Assembly (NCBI GenBank): GCA_937924475.1
Contig: CALDSV010000021.1
Coordinates: 1-64,000 of the forward strand
DNA: 64,000 nt
Origin: an uncultured bacterium
Lineage (GTDB): Bacteria > Nitrospirota > Thermodesulfovibrionia > Thermodesulfovibrionales > Thermodesulfovibrionaceae
Direction: 5' to 3'
A program made the translations under genes and the position numbers. The notes under the pieces were generated by a model. It was given only the letters and a program-made list of their open reading frames with translations, searched no databases and had not been told where the DNA came from. Shown piece after piece: positions 17,986 through 28,026 of the stretch (its first letter is position 1; every line of letters starts with the position of its first letter).

Positions 17986-19207
17986 ATCTTAAAGCCTCAA
18001 TAGGATTAAGGGTTGATGCCTTATAAGCAGGATAGAATCCAAAAAAAACTCCTACGAAAGCAGAAAAACCAAAGGCAATTATAGCAGAAAAAAGGGAGAT
18101 GCTCACAGGCCAGTCCATTAAAGATGACACAGCCAAGGAAGCACCTATACCTAAGAGTAAGCCGAATACTCCACCAATAGTGGTAAGAAAAACTGATTCA
18201 ATAAGAAACTGCATTCTTATATCTTTTGGTTTTGCTCCCACTGCCATTCTTATCCCAATTTCCCTTGTTCTCTCTGTTACAGAGACAAGCATTATATTCA
18301 TTATGCCTATGCCACCTACTAAAAGAGAAACAGAGGCAATTGCTCCAAGAAGTATTGACATAGTTTTTGTTGATTCCTCAGCAGCTTTTAGCATTTGAGT
18401 AAGGTCCATAACTGTAAAGTCATCTTCCTGATTGGGACCTATTCTGTGTCTTTGTCTAAGCAGTGTTCTTATTTGTTCTGTTGCCTGAGGAATGCTTTCA
18501 AGAGAAGAGGCTTTTACATAAATTAATCTAACCCTACCTGGAAGGGTCTGTCCAAAAAGAGTTCTCTGAGCAGTTGTAATAGGAACATAAATAATATCAT
18601 CCTGATCCTGACCAGTAAGAGATTGCCCTTTTTTGTCAAGAACTCCAATAACCTCGAAGGGAATTTTTTTTATTCTAATAATTTTTCCAAGGGGATCTAC
18701 CTCTCCAAAGAGCTTTTCTGCCACTGTTTGTCCTATTACTGCCACCTTTGTTCCACTTCTTACATCCTGTTCATTTATAAATCTACCCCATAGCAATTCC
18801 CACTCTCTTACAGTAACCATCTCTGGTGTGGTACCTATTATTGCTGTTGCCCAGTTCTGATTTCCAAAAACCACCTGAGCTGTTCCAGTTATTGCAGGAG
18901 CAACAGCCATCACAGCTGAACATTCCCTCCCTATAGCCTCAGCATCTGCCATGGTAAGAGTTTGTTGTGTGCCATGTCCCATTCTTATTCCACCTTGAGT
19001 TGTTGCTCCGGGAAGAACAAGAATTAGATTACTTCCAATACTTGAGATTTGTTTAGAAATCTTTTCACTGGCACCACTACCAATGGCTATCATTGTTACC
19101 ACAGCCCCTACACCTATGATGATTCCTAAAATAGCTAAAAAGGAACGCATGGCATTTGCTCTTAAGGCTCTCAAGGCTATGTTAATTATGGAAGTTATTG
19201 AAATCAT
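17978..19207 (-). CDS. MacB-type ABC transporter permease
   Basis: The 409-aa protein has the MacB/FtsX topology: one N-terminal membrane helix (about 20-45), a large periplasmic domain and three C-terminal helices (about 285-400). [17 protein letters not shown]-like and [21 protein letters not shown] segments are the family signatures. With the ATPase at 19204 and the adaptor at 19911 it forms a MacAB-TolC-like tripartite exporter. Members move macrolides, peptides or lipid-like compounds; the substrate here is not evident. Confidence 0.9.
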   Translation of the reverse strand: MISITSIINIALRALRANAMRSFLAILGIIIGVGAVVTMIAIGSGASEKISKQISSIGSNLILVLPGATTQGGIRMGHGTQQTLTMADAEAIGRECSAVMAVAPAITGTAQVVFGNQNWATAIIGTTPEMVTVREWELLWGRFINEQDVRSGTKVAVIGQTVAEKLFGEVDPLGKIIRIKKIPFEVIGVLDKKGQSLTGQDQDDIIYVPITTAQRTLFGQTLPGRVRLIYVKASSLESIPQATEQIRTLLRQRHRIGPNQEDDFTVMDLTQMLKAAEESTKTMSILLGAIASVSLLVGGIGIMNIMLVSVTERTREIGIRMAVGAKPKDIRMQFLIESVFLTTIGGVFGLLLGIGASLAVSSLMDWPVSISLFSAIIAFGFSAFVGVFFGFYPAYKASTLNPIEALRYE

Positions 19208-19908
19208 AATTTTTCATCCACAGGACAAACTTTTGAGTCACATACTATTTTACCATCAAGAAATCTTATCTGCCTTTTTCCAAAAGCTGCTATGTCTGGT
19301 TCATGAGTAACAATGATAGTTGTAAATCCCTGTTCCTCATTGAGTTTTTTGAATATTTCCATAATCTCCAGACTTGATTTTGAGTCTAAGTTTCCTGTGG
19401 GTTCATCAGCAAGGATTATAGAAGGACTATTTACAAGAGCTCTTGCAATGGCAACTCTTTGCTGTTGTCCTCCACTAAGCTGTCGTGGATAATGATTAGC
19501 CCTATCGGAAAGCCCTACCTTTGAAAGTATATGAAGAGCTAACTCTTTCCTCTTTTTTGCAGAGATTCCTGCATAAATAAGAGGAAGCTCCACATTCTCA
19601 AGAGCTGTTGCTCTTGGAAGAAGGTTAAACTGCTGAAAAACAAAACCTATTTTTTTGTTTCTTATCTCAGCCAATTGGTCTAAGCTAAAGGTAGATACAT
19701 CAACACCATCAAGATAGTATTTTCCTGATGTGGGAGTGTCAAGACATCCAATAATATTCATAAAAGTTGATTTACCTGAGCCAGAAGGACCCATTATGCA
19801 GACAAACTCTCCTTTTTCAATTTTTACCGTAATGTTATCTAAAACTCTTATTTCAAACTCTCCAAACTTATAGACTTTTACTATGTTTTCAAGCTCTATG
19901 AGGGACAT
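19204..19908 (-). CDS. MacB-type ABC transporter ATP-binding protein
   Basis: The 234-aa ATPase carries Walker [10 protein letters not shown] (about 39-47), signature [15 protein letters not shown], Walker [13 protein letters not shown] and switch His in VTHEPD. These are typical of the LolD/MacB class. It overlaps its permease by four bases and lies two bases after the adaptor. MacB is split here into two genes. Confidence 0.93.
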   Translation of the reverse strand: MSLIELENIVKVYKFGEFEIRVLDNITVKIEKGEFVCIMGPSGSGKSTFMNIIGCLDTPTSGKYYLDGVDVSTFSLDQLAEIRNKKIGFVFQQFNLLPRATALENVELPLIYAGISAKKRKELALHILSKVGLSDRANHYPRQLSGGQQQRVAIARALVNSPSIILADEPTGNLDSKSSLEIMEIFKKLNEEQGFTTIIVTHEPDIAAFGKRQIRFLDGKIVCDSKVCPVDEKL

Positions 19909-19910
19909 AG

Positions 19911-21104
19911 CTAAAATCGTATTGGAGGACGAGCTGTCGTAGAGCCATCTTTTTTCTTTGTAGCAATGTCAACTATTACTTCATCTCCCTCTTTTATGTC
20001 TCCCTCGACTACTTCTGTCCATTCTCCATCACTTATTCCTGCTTTAATGTTAATTCTTAAAGGTTTTTCATCTCTTATAACCCATAAACCCTCTTGCTTT
20101 TTGTCATCTTTTCTTATATTTTGGCGTGATTTCTCGTTGGTATCTGAACTATCAGGCATTTTAAACCTTAGAGCAGAATTAGGAATCTTTAGTACATCTT
20201 TTTTTTGAGCCACCACGAATGTAACATTTGCTGTCATACCTGGTTTAAGAAGAAGGTGGTTGTTTTCCACAGAAATTACCACAGTATAAGTGACTACATT
20301 TTGAGTTACTGTAGGTGAGAGTCTTATTTGAGAGACAATTCCTTTAAATCTTCTATCAGGATAGGCATCCACAGTAAAACTTGCCTCTGTTCCTAATCTA
20401 ATTTTTGAGATGTCTGCTTCATCTACATTTGTCTCAACCTGCATTTTTGTAAGGTCTGGTGCTATTGTAAATAGCGTTGGAGTCTGAAAGCTTGCTGCCA
20501 CAGTCTGGCCTACTTCAACATTCTTTGCAATAACAACACCATTGACTGGAGATACAATTTTTGTATAGCCTAAATTTGTTTTTGCTTGTCTTACTCCTGC
20601 CTCTGCCTTTTTGACCTGGGAAAGAGCAATTTCGTATTGGGCTTTTGCTGTGTTAAAGGCTGTTTCAGCATCATCAAGTTCACTTCTTGCAATAAGGTCT
20701 TTTTTGAAAAGCTCCTCCTTTCTTTTCAGCGTTCTTTCTGCGTCTTTTAAGTTTACTTCTGCCTTTAGAAGATTTGCCTTTGCATTAAGAAGGTCTGCTT
20801 CAGCTTGTTTTAACTCATTTTCAAAGGGGGTAGGGTCAATCTGAGCAATAAGCTGACCTTTTCTTACCTGAGAATTATAATCAGCATAGAGTGCTACTAC
20901 TGTTCCTGATACTCTTGTTCCAACAATAATTGTTGTTACAGGATTAACATTACCTGTAGCAGTCACTTTTTGAGTTATCTCGCCTTTCTGAACCTTTACA
21001 GTTCTATACTGTGTTTTTTTTGAGCCTGAAAGAATAAGAACTAATACTCCTAAAAAAATGACTAATCCCACACTTAAGATTAACAAAGTTTTTTTCTTTT
21101 TCAT
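19911..21104 (-). CDS. MacA-like periplasmic adaptor protein
   Basis: The 397-aa protein has an N-terminal membrane anchor (about 5-25), a lipoyl/barrel-sandwich domain split around a coiled-coil hairpin (about 95-185), and beta-barrel and membrane-proximal domains. [17 protein letters not shown] is the second lipoyl half. Members of this class bridge MacB to a TolC funnel. It overlaps the upstream TolC gene by four bases. A charged insert near residues 325-345 ([11 protein letters not shown]...) looks like a low-complexity loop. Confidence 0.9.
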   Translation of the reverse strand: MKKKKTLLILSVGLVIFLGVLVLILSGSKKTQYRTVKVQKGEITQKVTATGNVNPVTTIIVGTRVSGTVVALYADYNSQVRKGQLIAQIDPTPFENELKQAEADLLNAKANLLKAEVNLKDAERTLKRKEELFKKDLIARSELDDAETAFNTAKAQYEIALSQVKKAEAGVRQAKTNLGYTKIVSPVNGVVIAKNVEVGQTVAASFQTPTLFTIAPDLTKMQVETNVDEADISKIRLGTEASFTVDAYPDRRFKGIVSQIRLSPTVTQNVVTYTVVISVENNHLLLKPGMTANVTFVVAQKKDVLKIPNSALRFKMPDSSDTNEKSRQNIRKDDKKQEGLWVIRDEKPLRINIKAGISDGEWTEVVEGDIKEGDEVIVDIATKKKDGSTTARPPIRF

Positions 21105-22384
21105 CTGTCTATCCCCATTGTTTTCTCTATCTCTGCATAAGTTACATTGTAGTCATAAACTGCCTGCCAGTATTGAGTATTTGTCTGCTCATAAAGAACT
21201 ATAGCATCAACAACTTCAATAGAACTTCCAATCCCTACCTCATATCTTGCCATAGCAAGATCAAGATTTTCTTTAGCCTGCTTTACTGCTAACTTTGAAG
21301 TTTCAATCTTCTGTTCAGCCTCCCTAAGCTGAACAAAAAGACTTTTTATCTGGGATATAATCTGCTGTTTAAGGGACTCTTCTCTGTATTGATAATATGC
21401 CACATCAGCCTTTGCTTGTTTTAGTTTATAAGTTGTTGACCATCCGCTAAAGATTGGTAAATTTATCTGAAGAAGGAGACTCCACCCTTTGTTTAGGGGA
21501 AATTCTTCTCCTCTATAACCATACTTTCCTGTGCCTATTAAAGTTGGCAAATATTCCCTTTTAACTAAATCCTCAGAGTATATAGATGCCTGCTTGTTGA
21601 ATTTTATCTCCTGAATTTGAGGATTTCTTTCAATGGCAATGTTTATAGATTCTTTCTCATCAAGTTTTCTAATGACATAATCTTCATCCCTTATATCAAA
21701 ATCAGGCATCTCAATCATTCCCATGGCGACTTTTAAATTTAAGAGAGCCTGCCTTAATGTTTTTTCAGCTGTAATTAGATTAAGCTTTGCATTGCTTAGT
21801 TCCACCTCTGCCTTTGTTACTTCAATCTTCGGCTTAAGTCCTACTTCATAAAAACCCTTGGCAAGCTCAAGATGCCTTTGTGCCTGTTTTAAAACTTCCC
21901 GAGAAGTTTCAAACTGTTTCTTTGCTTTAAGAAGATTAAAATAGGCTGATTTAACATTGTAGACTATCTCCAGAATAGTTTTTTTATCCTGTGATTCTGT
22001 TGCTTTATAGATTTCTCTCTGAATATCTATCTTTGTGGAAGTTTTTCCAAAATCAAAAAGTGTCTGGCTTAGGGAAATCTGTCCTGAGTAATTTTTTGAG
22101 TAGTCCTCTCTTATTTTTGTCTCTTCATAGCTTCTTTGATAGCCAAAGGATAAATCAATCTCAGGAAAGTATCCTGAGCGTGCCTCACCTATTTTAAAAA
22201 AACTTTTGCTTACCTGTTGCTTTGAGGCAAGAAGCTCTGGGTTTCTCTCTAAGGCTATTTGAAGGCAATCTCTTAGGGTAAGGATTTGAGTATTTTTATC
22301 ACTCTCAGCAAAAGTATAAGGTATAAAGATACTGAAAAGACAAATATACAAGGTAATTAAACTTAAAAATTTCAGGGACTTCAT
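21101..22384 (-). CDS. TolC-family outer-membrane efflux protein (second copy)
   Basis: The 427-aa protein has a signal peptide (about 1-27, ending TFAES) and the duplicated long-helix organisation of TolC-family funnels, with repeated LARxxxEVG-like segments (LAKGFYEVGLKPKIEV and LAMARYEVGIGSSIEV). It overlaps the MacA-like gene by four bases and the EmrA-like adaptor by four, so it most likely pairs with the MacAB module. Confidence 0.9.
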   Translation of the reverse strand: MKSLKFLSLITLYICLFSIFIPYTFAESDKNTQILTLRDCLQIALERNPELLASKQQVSKSFFKIGEARSGYFPEIDLSFGYQRSYEETKIREDYSKNYSGQISLSQTLFDFGKTSTKIDIQREIYKATESQDKKTILEIVYNVKSAYFNLLKAKKQFETSREVLKQAQRHLELAKGFYEVGLKPKIEVTKAEVELSNAKLNLITAEKTLRQALLNLKVAMGMIEMPDFDIRDEDYVIRKLDEKESINIAIERNPQIQEIKFNKQASIYSEDLVKREYLPTLIGTGKYGYRGEEFPLNKGWSLLLQINLPIFSGWSTTYKLKQAKADVAYYQYREESLKQQIISQIKSLFVQLREAEQKIETSKLAVKQAKENLDLAMARYEVGIGSSIEVVDAIVLYEQTNTQYWQAVYDYNVTYAEIEKTMGIDR

Positions 22385-23475
22385 TGCTTATGAATTACAT
22401 CTTTTAACTTTACCCCAGTATTCACAGTGACATCTACATAGGGAATAACAGACATTCCAGGCCAAAGAGGATAGTTAGGATCAAATTTTGAGTCTATTAT
22501 TATCCTTACAGGAATGCGTTGGACAACTTTAACAAAGTTTCCCGTTGCATTTTCTGGAGGAAATAGGCTAAAAACCGCACCTGTGCCAGGCTGGAAACTT
22601 GCTACATGTCCTTTGAAAACTTTTCCTGGATAAGCATCAACTTTAATTTTTACAGGTTGTCCTACTCTCATTTTTTCTATCTGAGTTTCCTTAAAATTTG
22701 CTCCAATCCATATGTTTTCTTCGTCAACCACTGCCATAATCAACTGACCAGGACGAATATATTGACCAACCTCTACTGACCTTTTAGCAACTCTTCCATC
22801 TATGGGCGAAAAAATAACAGTTCTTTTTAAATTAATCTCTGCTACTTTTAATTCTGCCTGGGCTTTCTCTATCTGATGAGACTGAGTTTTAAGTTTTATT
22901 GAAAGAGTATTTATTAATGATTCTACTTCTTTTATTTGGGATTCTGCTGCCTTTTCCTGTGCCTGTGCTACTCTTAGTGAGGCTTCTGCTGAATCAAACT
23001 TGCTTTTTGAAACAAGGTCTTCTTGATAGAGGCTCCTTATTCTTTCGTATTCTCTCTCTGCAAGCATTCTTTGAGCTATGGCAGCTTGCAAATTTGCCTG
23101 TGCACTTCTTAGTCTTGCTTGAGCTTCCTGTAAAGAGGAACCTATCTCTTTTTGCTGATTCTGGAGAGTGTTAACAGTAGATTTTTTAGCATTTAACTCT
23201 GCCAAGTAATCATCACTTTCTATTTCAACCAAGGGTTCTCCCCTTTTTACCCTTTGGTTGTAGTCTACATAAACTTTAACTACTTTTCCTGAAACCTGAG
23301 GAGCTATAGGAACAATTGTTCCTTCAATGTAAGCATCATCAGTTCTTTCATAAACAACATAGTAATAAATCTCTCTTCCCATGAAAATTAAAGCCACAAG
23401 AGTTATAAATATAAGGGCAATGATTTTTAATTTCTTGGAATTTTTAAATTTCACACCGATTCCAAAAAAACTCAC
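22381..23475 (-). CDS. EmrA/HlyD-type membrane fusion protein
   Basis: The 364-aa adaptor has an N-terminal membrane helix (about 17-36), then RTDDAYIEGTIVPIAPQVSGKV, the hallmark opening of EmrA/AaeA-type proteins. A long coiled coil (about 85-205) and the second lipoyl half IDGRVAKRSVEVGQYI follow. These adaptors normally work with an EmrB-type MFS pump, but none is encoded here. It shares one base with the preceding TolC gene. Confidence 0.9.
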   Translation of the reverse strand: MSFFGIGVKFKNSKKLKIIALIFITLVALIFMGREIYYYVVYERTDDAYIEGTIVPIAPQVSGKVVKVYVDYNQRVKRGEPLVEIESDDYLAELNAKKSTVNTLQNQQKEIGSSLQEAQARLRSAQANLQAAIAQRMLAEREYERIRSLYQEDLVSKSKFDSAEASLRVAQAQEKAAESQIKEVESLINTLSIKLKTQSHQIEKAQAELKVAEINLKRTVIFSPIDGRVAKRSVEVGQYIRPGQLIMAVVDEENIWIGANFKETQIEKMRVGQPVKIKVDAYPGKVFKGHVASFQPGTGAVFSLFPPENATGNFVKVVQRIPVRIIIDSKFDPNYPLWPGMSVIPYVDVTVNTGVKLKDVIHKQ

Positions 23476-24788
23476 TATTTATTACCTCCAGCAAGTATCT
23501 CATTATTGACAAAACCTTTAAGAAGGGTGCCTGTTGCCTGTCTTAGCCTGAGTATTGCCAGTTGATAGTTATACTGAGCATCCAAAAGTTTTTTTTCAGC
23601 CGTAAGAAGGAAAGTATTTGCATCAGTAACATCAATACTGTTTGCCAGTCCAAACTGGTATTGCTTTGAAACAGAATTAAAGTTGTCTTTTGCATAGGCT
23701 ACTTCATCCTCTAAGGACTTAATAGTATCCCTAAAAGTAAGGTAATTGAAATAGGCAGATTCCACATCTATAAAGACTTCTTTTACAGTATCCTCATATT
23801 GTAATTCTGCCTGCCTAAGTTTAGCTTTTGCCTCACTTAGTTCAGCTCTTCTTAAGCCTCCTTCAAAAATAGGGAAATTTATAGAAGCAATGGCATACTT
23901 TGATTCTTTGTTTGTGAACTGATTTGAAGGGTCTTGGTCAAGCTTTTGATAAGTGGCTGAAAGAATTAAGTAGGGGAAAAAAGAACCAATTACATAATTT
24001 ACATTCTTTTTTGCTATTTCCTTTGCCATGGAGGCAGCTTTTATTTCAGGTCTTTCATCTTTTGCAAATGCTTTTAAATGGTCAAGGGTAAGATTTAAAT
24101 AAGGATCATTAAGTTTTTCTTCTAAAATTTCAAAATCTCCCTCTAAGCCTACATCCCTTGCAAGATTAGACTTAGCAACTTTTAAATTATTCTTTGCAGA
24201 GATAAGTTCTGCTTCAGCTCCGCTTAGCTCTGCCTCTGCTCTTAAAAGGTCTGTTTTCGTAACTTCCCCTACTTTTAGTCTAATTTTTGCTGCATCTCTA
24301 TGTTTTTTTAGCCTTTCCACATTAGTCTGTGCTATCTCTACAGCTCTCTTTGCCTTTAAATAATAATAAACATCTTGAGCAACTCTAAGAAGATATTGTT
24401 CCTTGAAGGAGTTTACTTCAAACTCAGTCTTCTTAAAGGCATCCTTTGCAGAGGACAGAGCAGTAAACTCCTTACCTCCCAAGGAGAGTCTCTCCTCTAA
24501 GGTTATTCCGTATATTTTACTTTTATTAGGCTGAATAATCTGAGAGTTTACAAGCTTTGATTCAGAATATTCAGTGTATTTTCCAAAGGCTGTAAGGGTA
24601 GGTAAAAGTCCTGCAAGAGCCTTATATTTACCTTCTTCTGAAATTTTCAGATTCTCCTCAACAATTCTTATCCTTTCAGCTTTTTTAAGGGCTAAGGAGA
24701 AAAGGTCATTTATTGTATAATTTTGTTGAGCCCAAGCCTCTAAGGAAAAGAAAAAAACTGCAAACAAAAGAATAATAAATTTTTTCAT
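23475..24788 (-). CDS. TolC-family outer-membrane efflux protein (first copy)
   Basis: I start this gene at 24788 (437 aa), where GGAGGAAATAAA precedes ATG and the product begins with a signal peptide ending LEAWAQ; a longer frame upstream overlaps tetR. The protein has the two-fold repeated helical hairpins of TolC-family funnels (RLKVGEVTKTDLLRAEAEL and QYQFGLANSIDVTDANTFL). It is the first structural gene after the TetR repressor and adjoins the EmrA-like adaptor. Confidence 0.9.
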   Translation of the reverse strand: MKKFIILLFAVFFFSLEAWAQQNYTINDLFSLALKKAERIRIVEENLKISEEGKYKALAGLLPTLTAFGKYTEYSESKLVNSQIIQPNKSKIYGITLEERLSLGGKEFTALSSAKDAFKKTEFEVNSFKEQYLLRVAQDVYYYLKAKRAVEIAQTNVERLKKHRDAAKIRLKVGEVTKTDLLRAEAELSGAEAELISAKNNLKVAKSNLARDVGLEGDFEILEEKLNDPYLNLTLDHLKAFAKDERPEIKAASMAKEIAKKNVNYVIGSFFPYLILSATYQKLDQDPSNQFTNKESKYAIASINFPIFEGGLRRAELSEAKAKLRQAELQYEDTVKEVFIDVESAYFNYLTFRDTIKSLEDEVAYAKDNFNSVSKQYQFGLANSIDVTDANTFLLTAEKKLLDAQYNYQLAILRLRQATGTLLKGFVNNEILAGGNK

Positions 24789-24789
24789 T

Positions 24790-25362
24790 TTATTTCCTCC
24801 TCGTTCCTTCATAAAAAATATCAAGAAAAGTAGAAAGATTTTTTCTCAAGTTTATTTTTCTCTTAAAAATCTCTTTCTTTATGAATAGATTAAAGAGAGC
24901 TCCAAAAAATCCCATGGCAGCACTTTCAGTATCAATATCCCTTACAAATCCTTTGTTTTTCATTTCTTCAAGATAATTAGCAAAGGTTAAATACAGTTCG
25001 CTCATTATCTTGCTCTGAATTTCTTTTATTTCCTTGGGATATTGAAAGATTTCTCCATGCATTATGCGAATTAGATCTCTTTTTTGTTTTAGTAATCTTA
25101 GATAATAATCGGCAATTTTATCCAAGACAAGACGGTAATCCATATTTTCAGTCTTAGATAGAAATTCCCTTAGAGTAGGGATGAAAGATTTACTTATCAA
25201 TACCTCTTTAAATAATTTCTCTTTAGTAGGAAAATATCTAAAAAGAGTTATTTCAGCAATGTTAGCCTCTCTTGCTATATCTCTTGTAGTTGTTCCAAGA
25301 TAACCTTTTTGTGAGAATAATTTTAAGGCAGACATTATAATTTTTTCTTTTGTGCTAAGCAT
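24790..25362 (-). CDS. TetR-family transcriptional repressor of the efflux operon
   Basis: I start at 25362 (190 aa, MLSTKEKI), because the palindrome and -10 box occupy the sequence just upstream; an in-frame ATG at 25380 would lie inside the promoter. The helix-turn-helix is at about residues 5-48 (KGYLGTTTRDIAREANIAEITLFRYFPTKE, read in parts). The C-terminal ligand domain is generic. It is the first gene of the efflux operon and probably represses its own promoter at the adjacent palindrome. There is little or no leader for a ribosome site. Confidence 0.88.
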   Translation of the reverse strand: MLSTKEKIIMSALKLFSQKGYLGTTTRDIAREANIAEITLFRYFPTKEKLFKEVLISKSFIPTLREFLSKTENMDYRLVLDKIADYYLRLLKQKRDLIRIMHGEIFQYPKEIKEIQSKIMSELYLTFANYLEEMKNKGFVRDIDTESAAMGFFGALFNLFIKKEIFKRKINLRKNLSTFLDIFYEGTRRK

Positions 25363-25364
25363 GG

Positions 25365-25376
25365 TAGTAATTACTA
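25365..25376. promoter_or_regulatory. Palindromic operator TAGTAATTACTA
   Basis: A perfect 12-base palindrome lies between the -10 box and the chosen tetR start, where repressor binding would block transcription. TetR-family autoregulation is the usual arrangement; binding itself is inferred. Confidence 0.6.
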
Positions 25377-25405
25377 ACATACATGAATTTAAGGAACAAT
25401 GTCAA
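25376..25405 (-). promoter_or_regulatory. Promoter of the tetR-efflux-polA operon
   Basis: On the minus strand TTGACA (25405-25400) and TATGTT (25381-25376) are 18 bases apart. The -35 box touches the stop codon of the upstream tRNA nucleotidyltransferase gene, so the operon has its own promoter despite the close spacing. Confidence 0.65.
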
Positions 25406-28026
25406 GAATTTGGAGACATAAAATTCTTAACGAATTCTATCTCTTCATCCTTAGATTGTAAACTTCCTCTTAATTTCTCATCCATTATTTTTTCAAAAAT
25501 TTTACTGTAAATTGGGCCAGGTGGAATATTTAGCTTTTTTAAGTCTTCACCTTTAATTAAAGGTTTGATGAATCTTAATTTAGTAAGAAACAGAGAGATT
25601 GCCTTTTTTTGCCATTTTTCTGCAAAAATCATCATTAATATTAAAGTTTCTATAGGGAGGGTTTTTAACAATTGATAAATTCTCACAGGATCTTCACTGT
25701 CAAGAAGCTTTAGAGTTTTATCTGCCTCTTTTAAGGCAGATAAAATTTTGTTTCTTATGTGATGAGGGGCATTAATTCTCTCTAAAAACTGAACTCTTTC
25801 ATTGTAATCTAATTGCCAAAGCATAACCATTAAATATATGTTTTCTACTTGATAGGATTCTTTTAAAAATAGTAACTCAAAGCCCTGAACAACTTCATAA
25901 GCTTTTCTAAGCAATTCTACAATATTTTTTTCCTCTAACTTGGGATGGATAACTTTCAATAATCCATACTCTTTGAGCCTTTTAACAGCATTATATGAAA
26001 TTGTCTCTCTTAGAAGGAGCATTAACTCCTCGTAAAGCCTTGAACCTTCAATTTTTTCAAAAAGTCCCATTTTAACTGCAAGTTTTATAAGATTTTCTGT
26101 GTGTTTCGATATGCGAAAGCCTAATTTCTCAGCAAATCTTACAGCTCTTATTGCTCGAGTAGGGTCTTCTACAAAGCTTAGATTATGTAAGACTCTTATT
26201 CTTTTATCCTTTATATCTCTCTGTCCGCCAAAAAAATCTAAAAGGACACCAAAATCCTTTGAATTAAGCTTAACTGCAAGGGCATTTATGGTAAAATCTC
26301 TTCTATACAAATCTTTTTTAATTGAAGAAGTCTCAACTTTTGGTAATGATGCTGGTGATTCATAATACTCTGTTCGTGCTGTGGCTATGTCTATATGTAA
26401 ATTTATTTTTTCCCCATTTTTTATAAATTCCTTTAATATTCCAGCTGTGGCAAATCTATGATGAGGTGTTACTTTCCCTTTTATCCTTTCAGCAAGATTT
26501 TTCGCAAACTTTATCCCATCACCCTCTACAACTATGTCTATGTCTGTGCTGGGAATGCGCATAATAAGATCCCTCACAGAACCTCCTACCAAATAAGCTC
26601 CGTATCCCAATTCATCAGCTATTTCACCTGCTGAAAGTAAAATTTTGTACACTTCTTCAGGAAAAAACTCTTGTAAGAGATTAGCCACATTCCTTTTCAC
26701 TTCTTCAGAGGGTTCTTCTCTAATTTGTGAAATTCTTTGTTTTCTCATTAGCTCTTCATAGAGATTTCTTAAAATATCAGTTCTTGTTATGACCCCTAAA
26801 ACTTTGTCATCTTTTAGTATGGGAACAAACCTTTGATTAAGTTCCACCATGTTTTTCTCTATTTCCATTATTGATGTGTCCTCTTCAGCTGTATAGGCAT
26901 CAGTGGTTGCAAAATCTCCCACTCTTGAGTTTTGTAATCCATGAAAGATTGCTTTCTCCACTACACCCCTTGTAATTATACCCCAATATTTACCATCTCT
27001 TATTACAGGCATAGCATTTATTCCATATTTTGTCATTATTTTCTCAACTTCTTTTATAGGTGTAGTCCAGTTAACGGAAATTACAGGAGTTGTCATTAGA
27101 TCCTTTGCAACTCTGAGAGGTTTAATATGACTTTTAACAGCACTTAATAGTTCCTCTATCAAAAGATTTAAAGGCATGTCTTTTATGGTTGCACTTCCTG
27201 CTGCCCAGTGACCACCGCCGCCAAAAATTGATAGAATGTTGCCTATGTTAATTTCGGGAATATTGCTTCTTCCAATTATAAGCAATTTATCTTCCATGGC
27301 AATTATAATGAACAAAGCATCAGTATCGATTATATCCATTACTTTATGAGCAATATGAGATATGTCTTGAGAGAACTCTAAAGTTCCATGAGCAATATTT
27401 ACTCTTTTACCCTCTATGACATACTCTTTAAGATTATTTAAAATTTCATTAAAGAGAGTAATCTCTTCCTTTGAAAATTCATCCTTTAAAAATTTAGATA
27501 CCAGATTGAGATTTGCTCCCTTTTTTAGCAAATAAGCCACAGCTTCAACATCTCGAGGGGTTGTGGAAGGGAAAAGAAGTGATCCTGTTTCTTCATAAAT
27601 TCCAAGACATAAAAGAGTAGCTTCAATGGGCGATAGGGGAATGTTTTTTTTTCGAAAAATCTCTGTAAAAAGTGAAGATAAAGCACCTATATGTTCAATA
27701 ATTTCAAAATCTGCCCTTATCTCATCTTCTACAGGAGGATGATGGTCATAAAGATGAATCTTTATACCAGGTTTTAAAAAAATCGAAAGTTCACCAATTC
27801 TTCCCTTACTGCGAGTATCAACTATGATTAGAGTTTTTACTTTTTCTTCTTCTATTTCCTTTAATTTTTTTATCTCGAAAGGTTTAAAAGTATCAAAAAA
27901 AAGCTTAACTCTTTTTTCCATGGAACCAGGCAAAACAACAACAGCCTGAGAATATAATTTTTTAGCTGCCATACAGGAAGCTATGGAGTCAAAATCTGCA
28001 TTAAGATGTGTTGTAATTAACTGCAT
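25402..28026 (-). CDS. DHH-CBS-tRNA nucleotidyltransferase fusion protein
   Basis: The 874-aa protein joins three modules. Residues about 1-300 are a DHH/DHHA1 phosphoesterase (DFDSIAS, DHHPP, GGGGHWAAGSA). Residues about 305-430 are two CBS domains (DLMTTPVISVNW...). Residues about 450-874 are a class II poly(A) polymerase/CCA-adding head and RNA-binding body (VGGSVRDLIM, DIDIVVEGDG, RRDFTINALAV). Such fusions occur in bacteria that split CCA addition into separate A- and CC-adding enzymes, so this is probably the A-adding or CCA-adding tRNA nucleotidyltransferase. The DHH part may act as a nuclease or a nucleotide hydrolase. It follows the NrpR-like gene without a gap. Confidence 0.9.
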   Translation of the reverse strand: MQLITTHLNADFDSIASCMAAKKLYSQAVVVLPGSMEKRVKLFFDTFKPFEIKKLKEIEEEKVKTLIIVDTRSKGRIGELSIFLKPGIKIHLYDHHPPVEDEIRADFEIIEHIGALSSLFTEIFRKKNIPLSPIEATLLCLGIYEETGSLLFPSTTPRDVEAVAYLLKKGANLNLVSKFLKDEFSKEEITLFNEILNNLKEYVIEGKRVNIAHGTLEFSQDISHIAHKVMDIIDTDALFIIIAMEDKLLIIGRSNIPEINIGNILSIFGGGGHWAAGSATIKDMPLNLLIEELLSAVKSHIKPLRVAKDLMTTPVISVNWTTPIKEVEKIMTKYGINAMPVIRDGKYWGIITRGVVEKAIFHGLQNSRVGDFATTDAYTAEEDTSIMEIEKNMVELNQRFVPILKDDKVLGVITRTDILRNLYEELMRKQRISQIREEPSEEVKRNVANLLQEFFPEEVYKILLSAGEIADELGYGAYLVGGSVRDLIMRIPSTDIDIVVEGDGIKFAKNLAERIKGKVTPHHRFATAGILKEFIKNGEKINLHIDIATARTEYYESPASLPKVETSSIKKDLYRRDFTINALAVKLNSKDFGVLLDFFGGQRDIKDKRIRVLHNLSFVEDPTRAIRAVRFAEKLGFRISKHTENLIKLAVKMGLFEKIEGSRLYEELMLLLRETISYNAVKRLKEYGLLKVIHPKLEEKNIVELLRKAYEVVQGFELLFLKESYQVENIYLMVMLWQLDYNERVQFLERINAPHHIRNKILSALKEADKTLKLLDSEDPVRIYQLLKTLPIETLILMMIFAEKWQKKAISLFLTKLRFIKPLIKGEDLKKLNIPPGPIYSKIFEKIMDEKLRGSLQSKDEEIEFVKNFMSPNS

